This document shows positions 48,301 through 59,674 of a stretch of 64,000 nt of DNA, one piece after another (position 1 is the first letter of the stretch; each line of letters opens with the position of its first letter). The stretch is from Drosophila persimilis (taxonomy: Eukaryota; Arthropoda; Insecta; Diptera; Drosophilidae): the NCBI RefSeq assembly GCF_003286085.1, contig NW_020825346.1, positions 558,001-622,000 on the forward strand, read 5' to 3'. The notes under the pieces are model-generated. The model saw only the letters and a program-made list of their open reading frames with translations, searched no databases and was not told where the DNA came from. Both the position numbers and the translations under genes were made by a program.

Positions 48301-51300
48301 ATGAACAATACATAATGCACTTTTTCAAAATCCTAAATATGAACATAAAATTAAAAATACATAATGCATTTTTTATTTTATGCAAATTCGTAAATGCATT
48401 TTTTATATTATGTTAATTCTTTCACGGGTTTTCTCCTCATTTTTTCTATATTTCCATCCATAGTGGGTTAATCCCACAGTTTCTGGTTAATTGAATCACT
48501 CATTGGATCCCTCCACAAGTGGATGCATTCACAAAGGACATTTTCCCCTCTTACTACAGTTATAAATTGGTCCATTGGTGCTTGAAAATATAAAATACGT
48601 ACATACATGTCTCCCAAACGGCTCCACCGAGTGCGAATGGGCTATCAACTTATTTTTGCTTTGTTCCTTCGCCTCGCATTCGAGTACGAATCAGATACTG
48701 ACTGTTCCGCTCATCCGAAAGTGCTGATTGGTGTTATAAGCAGAGAATGCCACCATTATCATCCGCTCGAATGTAAGCTATAATACGGAACTATAATACC
48801 CGGTACTCTGTGTACATTATCTCCGTGTGAGAGTAAGAATATATTTTATTAAGAACATATCTACTTTATGGGCTCGACAAGGCTACCTTCTGGCTACAGG
48901 AATGTAATATTTGAGTATTGGCTAAAAATATGTAACAAAAACCCAGCTCCTTCTTTTTCTTTAGAGAAAGTTGACCAAGGTGTGATGGTTTCTGGCTTGA
49001 ATTTCATTTCAGTAGTTTTTGCAACATTCCTCCTTTCATTTTGCAATTGGTTTAGCTGTCATTTCCAGTCACGATTCAGTATTTTTAGAATTTGTGTAAA
49101 GGCCAATCCTTTAGTGTACCCAAAAGTTTATCGACAGGAATTTTGTTAGGACTGTCAGCGGATACACTCTGCATGTTATAATACTATTCCTATTATTATA
49201 TCATTCTTATACTCGTATGATGAATTTTGGGGAAAAGTCTTGGCTTTGGTTCAGACTTCTCTCTCTTCTCTCCAGTCCCTATTCGACTCTGTTTGTTTCC
49301 CTTTGCTTTTAGTTTTTAATTACACTACACATCATAAAACCAAACCACAACACACCAACAAACACTCGCACACAAAAGAGACACAAAAACACACACATAC
49401 ACATTCAGAATTTTGTGTGCCTACCCCCCAAAAAACGAAAATAAAAAAACACGACTGTAAGAGAAAATTAAGGCAGAGAAAGAAATGATGGCGCCACTTG
49501 GGCGCCATTGTTGTCGCGCTAAATTGCGGCCCCCGCTCCACAAACCCTTCTGCCAACCCGTCTTCATCTCGTCCTGCTGCTCGTCGTCCTCGTGTGTGTG
49601 TGTGTGTGTGTGTGCCTCCTCTTCCCAGGGAGGGTCTTGGGCTTGACTTTCATGACTCTGTTTCTCCAAATTATTCGTATTCCCACCCCCACACCCCACA
49701 GCAGCGCAGCATCTTGTACTTCCTGTGCCAGCATGTCGTATGCGTAACTTTTTAATCTATATTTAAATGTCACCAGAACTCAAAGTGAGTTCCCTTAGAT
49801 CATCATCATCATCAACATCGTGCTCTTCAAAACGCTGCATTGCGGCCAAGTGTGTTCAGCTGAAGGACGAATCGTGGTGAATAAGACCAGTGTAGGGACA
49901 TCGCTGATCTCCAGTGGCTGGGATGCGCGGGCGGCAATCTGATTGCAGAGCCCCATCGCCGACGGTGAACGTGTACAGAGTCTCCTAGGCGTGCCGTTTA
50001 TCCCATTAGCCCAATATATGATTGCATGCGTTTAGATGGCTCTGCCTGTATGCGGTATAAGCTGGGCTTTCTGGGCTTTCTGGGCTTTCACATTGTTTAG
50101 TGTATTATGGCACGGTTTGCTCCAGAAGATCAAAGGAACTGACTTTAATTGACTTTACATTCGAGGAATTGTCCATTAAGGTAATCCATATGCGACGTGC
50201 GCCCACTACCAGTCTTTTAGAGCGTGTGCGGAACATATCAATCGGTGTACAAAAACAATGGCCTATGCTATTGGCTGGAGGATGGATGAATTTGAGCCCC
50301 GTCCTGTGACCACAGTTTTCAGCCTGCATTCATATCTCCAAGAGGCAGCCGGATGATGGCCTGGAGAGAGAGAAGCGAGTCCTGGAGGAGGGGTCTGCAT
50401 TGCATGTTCATTCTGCTCACTTGAAGCGCTCTTGAGCAGGCTGTTGCATATTTCATGGCGCCTCAAATGCGGCACTTAAGCCGACAACATCTCGAGCAGA
50501 TGAAACATGAAGAGCGACTGGCTGGAAGACGGATGGTGGCGGGAGGGGAGGGGACAGTGGCAGAGACAAATACCCATTGCGGAAACGTAGTGCAGGGTTT
50601 TGCTTGGCTGCCTTCAAGTGGCCGCCGCACTCACGGTGCCGTGGAAATTCTCAAATTGATTCAAGCGCACTGGAATCGCGTTTTCTTGAGTTTGAGTCCA
50701 ATCCCATCTCTGTCTCTCCTAAAGAGAAATGACGTGCAACATTTTTCTTATTGAATTAGTCTCCAGTGCTCACAAGTACAGTTTGAGGCAAGACACTAAT
50801 CCGGAATTCGCGATGGAGCGGAAGAGGGGGCAACATCGGAAAACGAACGGCAATGCCACTGAACAATGGACTGTACTGCAGACTGTACATAATTGGAATA
50901 TGATGCTTTGATTGAAAGGGAGTAATGTACGGAATAGAATGGACCCAGGGAAGCGTTAAATTGATACCCAAGTGAAGGATGATCTGCAAAGGGGTAGCAA
51001 AACAGGTAGTGGAGCTGACCTGCGAGACCTGTGCTGGAATGGAAGCTGCCACTGCAACTGCAACTGCAGCTTCATGATAATCTGTGCTGAAAGGAGAGCT
51101 GGGCCATAATTCCTGCTGTGGGGCCATGGAAATGCCATTTTGTGATGCCACTTCAGAGGCCAATCAACAACAGCCCACACACACAGTACGGCAAAGCCCC
51201 CTCTTCTTCACCCCTTCACCCCTTCACCACTTCGCCTATTTCTCTATTGGGAAATTCATTGGGAGACTCGGGAAATCAATTAAGTTTTAAATGCTTTCTT

Positions 51301-54300
51301 AAGTAGCCAGAATTCTGCCTCCAGAAATCTGCCTCGAAATCAATTCGATTGCTTAGGAAAATCCAGTTTCTGGCCAAACCTTTGACCTTTCCCCTCAAAG
51401 AAAAGTTAGAATATAGAAATTTCAGCCATCTGTTGATAAACGAAAACTGCGGGAAACACACACAAAACAACGGGCAAACAAAACGGCAGGAAAAACGAGA
51501 TCTAGAAGGAAGAACTAGAGGGAAGGCGAAAGCGAAAACGAAGGGAAACTTTTAAGTACGCTATTAATGTTTAATTCGAGTTATTTAAGTTGGGCACTTA
51601 ATTTAGCAGAGATGCCACTGGCATGCCCTCGTCGCTGTCTCTGTCTCTGTCTCTGGACTGGCACTCTCGATATTGTTTCCTTCGTAGGGATTGCCATAGA
51701 GATTGCCAGAGGTTGACCACACCTTCCCGCCCATTAACCGTCGCCCGTCGCCCGTCGCCCGTCGCCCATCGCCCATCGCCCATCGCCCTGTGTGCGTGAC
51801 CTTTGGCCATTAAATGTTAATCCCGGACAGTACGAGACCCAAGCAAAGGTTCAGAAATGTCAGAGATGTGAAAATTGAACAAAAAATTGAGTTCGAGGGG
51901 ACCTTGGAGTGCGGGAGCGCCGCCCCTGTGCGAGGCAGCATCCGTTTAGCCAATGAAATTGTCTCATAATCCGGTAATTAATTTCTGCGGCATTGCCATG
52001 ACTCGGTGGCGCGGCTGCCGATGGGAACGGTCCAAGGCAGACCCTGTCTCAAGTGGCAGGATAGCAAATTAATCAACTTTCAGCGCCACATTGATCACTG
52101 AACAGCCAGCAAAAGGGGCCACGTCCCTTCCGTCCAAGCTCGTACGAGTGTCTAAAAATCCTGCAGCTGACAACTAAGGAATGAACAGAGAGAATGGTCC
52201 CCCATCTGTCTCTCCTTCTGAGGCTGGAACTGATGGAACCAGTTCCACATTCGAAGCAAAAGAAAGGGAATGAGATTCATGGGAAAATCAAACAGGAGCC
52301 CCGTCTCCTGGCCACGAGGCCAAGGATCCTATCCTGCAACTGATGTCTTTCTGTGTGTGCCCCTTCTGAGATGCTGGCGACGATGTTTAAGGAATCAAAA
52401 GGTATGTGCGGTCCATGTATATGAGTGTACATATGTGAGTCGCCTGCCAACTGCACTTGCATCTCCCTGGAAGACAACTTACATAAAACTTACGTGCCAG
52501 TAAGACAAACAATCGTAAACACGGGCAGATTTATTGAAATGGAAAATGTTGCTGGCACGCTGCACTGTGTACACACCAGCTGTGACCTCTGAGATGCAAT
52601 GACGAGGCGGGTGGGGGAGGCGGCAGGTGGGTAGCGAGTTTGGTCGAAGCAACTGTCAGGTGAAGGCAACAGTCAACAGGCAACGAGAACAACTGCCACT
52701 GCCACTGCCACTGCCACTGACCACTGACCACTGAGCATTGAGAGGGCGGACCCGGTTGCATCTACATCATCCACATCCACATCCACGCACACAAACACAC
52801 GCTGAACACACAAAGGCCACGCGCAGCGTCAACAACAAGTGGATGTAACTGAACGGAAGCGGAAACGGAAATCGTCAAAGCACTCAGAACAACATCGGCA
52901 AAAACAAGCACCAGCGGATGCAGCACTCTTCCGGCAACTTCAAACTTCAAATGCCCTTCTCATTTTAATTACTCATAATTTTAGATGCGATATAATAATA
53001 TATTTACTGTGCACTCTCCTCTTATAGAGTGCCAGACGGTTCTTGTTTCCTTTCTTTTCGTTGCCATCATAGCGGGCGAAGCTACCTTGACCCACAGCCC
53101 CACCATTTCCGGTAGCTAGGATCATATTATTATCAAGTCATTCTGGCACTTGATTATCCCAAAAACTATATCGCCTTGGCCATACTTTATACCTGATGTT
53201 GATCAAATTTGTCCTATGGCTTTATGTTCCTATGGCTTTCCAATTTGTGGAAAATGGATCCACAAGCCACACGCTCTCCACATAGAGGGTTGGGCCCAGG
53301 GCCAGTGGCAATGGTAGAAGCATCTGGGAAAAAATATTAATTTTCCGTCGAGGTCATAAATGAAAGGAAAACAACAGTTGAGTGCAAAACAGCAGCTGCT
53401 GGTGACGCTGGGGGATCAGTGGCGGAAAATTCTTGGGTGCGGACGACAGGAAGGAAAACATTTGTTGCGCTTTTCTCTGTGGCTCGCTGGCTCGCTGGCT
53501 CCTTGGGGTCCCCCATTTTTGTGGCGGGGACCTCGAGGCGCGTGTGCTTTTGAAATGCCAATCGTCAGACTTTGAACTGCGTTCACAGTCCTCGCTCGCC
53601 ACATGCCGCTATCCGCTATCCTCTTGCCGCTTGCCACTGGCCACTGCCTCGTGTCCACCTCTCTGCCTGCTTCACTCACGCATCTGGCGGCATAGACACG
53701 CTTCACGCAGTCCACTCCACTCCACTCCACGCTGGCCTAATCGATAGCAATCAATAAATGTTGTGTGACAACGAAAAAAGAAATAACTTTTGCGCACTTC
53801 AAAGGGGGAACTTTACCTCGAAAATACAGAGGAAATCCCCAGAGCAGATGTGACGGAGCAGGTCCATCTCGAAGTCGATCAAACAGTCATTCAATCCACT
53901 CGCCATTTATGCCCTACCCGCCCCCCATCATCTCAATCACCCGCAAATCACATTAAAAGTGAATCCAAATCACTCCGGCTCCGGCGGCGAAAATAGTTGC
54001 GTTGCCCCAAAAGAAGGCAGCCCCTGCCGTCTGGACAAATCATATCTGCTTGGGGGGCTGCCACCTGTCCACAACAACTGGGCCCTATCACAGCAATCAA
54101 TGTGAAATGGAGAGCCAATTGCGAGCGTCTCGACTGGCTGATACCCACTTCTCTCAGCCCCTGACTAAAAAGGGATACTAGTCCGTGGAACTACAATCCA
54201 TATCTCTATTGGAACTTCGGCATACATATATCCCTAGAGTCGTTAGCGACTACCGGGTATCGAAAGCGAAACCGACAAGCGTGAAACGAAAAAGAGAAAA

Positions 54301-57300
54301 CTCAGCGACAAAAATTTCAATGGCGATTTATTACCGTTACCATATCTACGTGTGTGTGCGTCTGCGTTGTGCGTGTGCGTGTGCGGGTGTGGGTGCGAGT
54401 GAAGCGGCAAAAATCGATGATGAGACGACCAAAATAAAGGCCTAAAACAGAATGGCCCAACAAGTATGTGATAGATAGATGGATGACTGGATGACTGGAT
54501 GGACGAACGGACGAACGGACGAACGGATAGACGGTCTCGTGTGTATGTATTGTCTTGCATCGGGCGAAACCCCTTGCTTTATGAAGGATTCGCCCCTTAC
54601 TTTTTGTGTTTTTTTGGTTTCCTGGAAGAACAACTGAAAATTAGGCAAACGAATCGAAATTGAATTCCAAATCCCCTCGGACTGTCTAATGATGATGTCC
54701 CTGTTGACAGTGCCATCCTGTTGGATAGGAGCATCCATCTCCGGTTACCAGCTGATCCCCAAGCGGAGGCGGATAGCAAAAACGAGGCCCTCGCCGACGA
54801 CACAGCACTATGGGAAATTTTGACACTTTTTGTGGCCAAAAAAAGCTTTAAAATAATAGGTTTTAAGCCGATAAACAATATATACAAGAAATTGTAACAG
54901 AGCGCGCCACTGTTTAGTGAACAGCTGACAAAAACAGCTGTTTTCCAGTGCTAAAGCAGCGGTAAATTAAGCAATTCAATTGTATTTTGTACAATAGATT
55001 CAAATCAGAGAGGTATTAAACATGTATCTGTGACATTGAACTGTAGAAATGGGCCTTATATGCGGTGCAATTGTTAATCGTTAAACGAGTCACATTTCGT
55101 GACGAAAATTAGTATTTGAAGAAGCCCAAAAAAGTGGGTTCACCCCAAAACAATTTCCTTTTGCAAATATACACTCTCATGAAATAGAAAACTAAACCAA
55201 AAGATTTCGTTTCACCTGGAAATGATTAATTATTGCCACAGAAAGTGGTGAAATTTCCCATAGTGCACTGACAGCATAAGATGGACAAAATGGCAACGTT
55301 TCCACTGGGCGTGGCAGCCAACAATGACTGTCATGAAAGGCACACCCACACCCACACCCACACCCTCTGTACACATCTACGGATTTCCAGAGGCCCACAC
55401 AGGGGCACACGCAGGGGGCATGTCTGCATGTAATTATTTGCTTAAATCGCACAAATGTATGCAAAAAATTTAGCTTAGCCTGAAAACGGTTGGCATGCTG
55501 AGAATTTGGCTTAGACAAGCGCCTGGCTGGTTAACGGAGAAGGGGAGAGGTCCTCAAGAAGGGCGTTTTAAAAGAAGAAAGCGTTCGAAAGGCAGTGTGA
55601 GATGGGCGGTTCTCTAGGGAGCTCACTAGCGATACAAGCTGGTGATAGGTCCTAACGAATATCGCCTATAAAATCGAAAGGAATATCACCAATATCTCAC
55701 TTAATAAAATCGATTTTTCTGTCGATTTTGGGTCCGAGGATTATAGATCGAAGAATAACTCAATCTTTCTAGGAAATTCCATATTTTCATTTGTATTATT
55801 TTGATGTTTACCATCCCTAGCGGAAAAGAAGAATGCCTTCCTGTGTTCAGGACTTAAACTCCATGACAGAAACGGTGATTTAATTTTCATTTTCATTTGG
55901 GGTTTTTCTACCCGACACTTTCTGTGGCTCACCTTGGCCTTAGCGCGGCTTTTTGTCGCCTTTCGCCAATGTCCCTAAGCCACAGCTAACCGCATGCACG
56001 AGTATGGGTGTGTAGGTGTATAGATGTATTGGTGTATGTATATGTGTACGTGCGAGTATACACACGGGTTGGTGGCGTGTGTCCTGTGCGGTACGCTGTG
56101 TGGCATGCGTGCGACTCCGTTTGGCAATTTCGTCACGTTTCTGGGTTTTACTTCAAATACCATTTCGGCCAATTGCTCCTTCCGCCTCCCTGAGCTGCCG
56201 CCATCTGCCCTGTGCCCTGTGTCCTGTGTCTTGTGTCCTGGGCCCTCTGCCATGTGCCGTTGTGTGTGGCTTCCATTGGAAAAACTGGTTCTCCTCTCAA
56301 AGGTACAGCTACAGCTCCAACTACAGCTTCAGTTAATTTTATTGAAACTGGTTTGGGGTTCCGTTCTCCAATGCTTACCTCTGACCATGCGTTTGGATTG
56401 TGGTTGTGCTTGTGCGGCACGACCACGTTGTCAAGGACACATTGGCATTGGCCTAGCCAGGCTTTGGGTTTTGCATTGCACTGAATCCACTGAATGCCAA
56501 TGTGCCCGGAGTCTACTGGTCGCCACGGGCTGTGGGCTGCGGGCTCCAAGCTGCGGGCTCCGAGCTCCAAGCTCCGAGCTCCGAGTTCCGAGCTGGCTGG
56601 AATTATCGACAGTAAATCACTGAACCGCAGTTGCCGTCCGAGAAGACAGGCGCAACTACACACTACAGTCGGGCACTGCGACTATGGGGCCGCCCACCTA
56701 CTTGGATAGAGAGGAGAGTTCTGCCCAGATTTCTGCGACTGTACAGATGGATAGATAGTCCCTTCTGCCTGTCACAAACATACCCTCGAAGCCCAGCTGC
56801 CCTGCTATGCTCTGCCTTGAACAGGTATACGCGTACACGGAGTCCAAGCCAAGCCAAAGCCCGAGCCTTACAGTTGATTAGAAATCGCATTCGCAATGGC
56901 ATTAGCTACCCGTTTGGTCAATTGAATCGGATTCGATTGCGTGAACAGTCGATTGCCAACAGATGTCGACTTCGACTTCGGTCTTGAACTCCACGTCGTA
57001 TGCGTATGTATACCTCTCCATTTCTCAGGATTTCTGATTTTAATGGAGTGTAGAACGTCGAGAGTTTGCGCCCTTTTAATGCGGGTTCTACTGTCATAAA
57101 GAACAAGTACGAACATTACATAAAATCAAACAAAACAAAACAAAATCTCTGCAAAAAGGCAACTTTATAATTCGCATCAAACACCCAAACACCCACACGC
57201 AAGCATCCGACAGATACGAGTGCTGAGATACAGACACAGAGATACTGAGATACTAAATACAAGAAGCAACGATGGCAACGCGACAAACTTTGCCAAAATA

Positions 57301-59635
57301 TGAGATTTGCATAGCTAAGAAGCCAGAGGAGGCAGCTAGGGGCTAAGGGCAGCCAAGGGCAGGGCCAGCAGAGGAGGCAGCCAGAGAATAGGGGACTCCA
57401 CTTGTGGCTGGTCTCGTCCTTTCGGGGGTGTGTGTATCTTTTGGGCTGCTGTGTGGATGCCTCTTTCGGGGGGCGACGACATCAAATCGAGCCATTGAAC
57501 GAACGGGTTGGGATGTTGACGGCAACGGAAGTCGACTTCATACAAATTTGATCACTGATTCGATGGATTCAACTTGAGTATTCACTGTATGTCACAGCAC
57601 ACAGCCACTCTTCTTATCTGTTTGTGCCTTGATTCATTTTTAAACAGCCTGGTACTAACATCCTTCTGTGTGCCTTGCAGGGGAAGTTCTGAATTCAGTC
57701 TCAACTAGTAAGTTTCATCCATATTTTCCTATTTACTGATGAGTTCCCAATCCTCCATCCCTCCAATTGGTTAATTCTCCTCCAGGCCTTCGGATAACTT
57801 GGGAGTTTACACCAAAATGAATCAAAATATGCAAAATAGCTTATAGCTAATAATTTCCCTTAACAATTTGGCACAAGGCCCGGGAACAGGTAATGAGAAT
57901 GGAGCGGAGTATGGGGTATGGGGTATGGGGTATGGGGTATGGGGTATGGGTACTCATCTGGCAGCCAGCTCACGTGCCGTATTCGAGCTTGGTTCATTGT
58001 CCATTCTGGCAGCAAAGGCGAAGGAAACAAAAAAAACAAGTAAACGAAGGGACACCCAATACAGCCCAAACCAATCCAAGCCGTACTGAGCCGATGCCGA
58101 AGCCGGAGCCCAGTTAATGATATTATTAAGGCTGAGGCAAGAGCATATCCTTGGATTTTTGCAACAACAGAAATCTCCACAATAGGAAAAGGAAAGTAAA
58201 GGAACGGGACGTCATGGGAGTGGGATGTTAATTATGCTGTCAAATCTCTTAGAAAGTCAGGATATGCTCGTGAATACCTTCCCCGTCCCCGTCCCCGTCC
58301 CCGTCCCCGTCCTCTATGCCATTCATATCCAAATCCCTGACGCTGGCCCAGGCCCTATCCCATCTCCTGGCTGTTATTCCTTGAAAAATTGATGCTCGTA
58401 AAGTCAACAAGGGCTAGACACTGACACCAGCCCCGGTTACCAAGCGATACCCAAAGCAGCTGCTCCCTGTCTCCCATTCCTGTCGACACCCTGCCAACGG
58501 TCCCTGGTTACTGGCTACTGACTGGCTAACCCTTTGGGACAACTTGTCATTGTTCAACCATTTGTTAGCACAATTCATGGGGCAGCTGCAATCTTGAAGC
58601 AGCAGCTGGTGCGTATATCACCGCATGCATCACTGACAAACTTCACTGAAAGGAAGACTTCAGTACGAATCCGTGTCCGTGTCCGTGTCCGAGTCCGAGT
58701 CCGTCTTCTACTGCTACTCCTATGTACATCTGCTTTGCAATTTGTGACGTGCCACTTGAGGTCGCAAGCCTTTTCTGTTCACCAATTAGGCATTTAATCA
58801 AAGCCAAACAATCCCACCACAAAATGTCAATTGCAGGATTCAATCTGGAGCTGAGGCTGACTCCGAGGCGTTGCTGATGATTGAGTGGAGACCTTGAATC
58901 TCTGCAGAGGTCAAGATCATAGCCACAAATGCTATGCTATGCAAAGTGCACAAGTTTCAAGCCGGAAAGTTTGCTTAAAGTTCGACTTAAAGTGCCCCAA
59001 GATGAATATCTTAGTCGAAAACGGGGCTCAGCCCTGTTTCAGCAGTGAATTAAGGCCAGAAATACGAGAAAAAACTTGAGAGGAAACTCCGGTTCAGGAA
59101 CAGCATTCAAAAGAATAGATTCAAGGTAGCTACAAGGATTGCGATGCCTTCTTGAAATACCTCAATGCTTGAACAACTTTCAGAGTTGAGAGCTACTTGT
59201 TGGAGTGTAAGCCAGAGGTCATAGGTCGACAAGTGCAATGGACAAAGACAAAGATCCCATTAGGGATCCATTAAAGATTAAATCGCTTTACAACTCCTAC
59301 TCCGAAGATGCACAGATTTACCCCTAGCATCATTACCAACAGCATCATTAGATGGCCGTACTATCTGGCCTTAACCCACAGCTAAGCCAATTATTTAAGC
59401 CAGAATGAAAGGAGTGCGACTGAGGAGGTCGGTTGGCTGGTGTTGGTTGACTAATTGGGTCATAATTAGCTACAAACTGGGGAAGCGTTTCGCTGTCAAC
59501 AATGTTGCCGGATACTCGTAAGATGCGGCTTCAAAAGGTAGGCAACCCGACTTATCGCGAATTTTCCTGAGTGTCTGAGCCAGTATGCAAGAGTTTATGA
59601 GTGTCGTGTCGGAGCCTGTTTGAGTAAGTTTCCTT

Positions 59636-59674
<39 letters not shown>

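Noticed and set aside
59581..59620. Donor-like TTTGA|gtaagt with phase-1 exit upstream of the 59845 exon
   Set aside because: No ATG or acceptor supports an exon here; fits phase only by chance.
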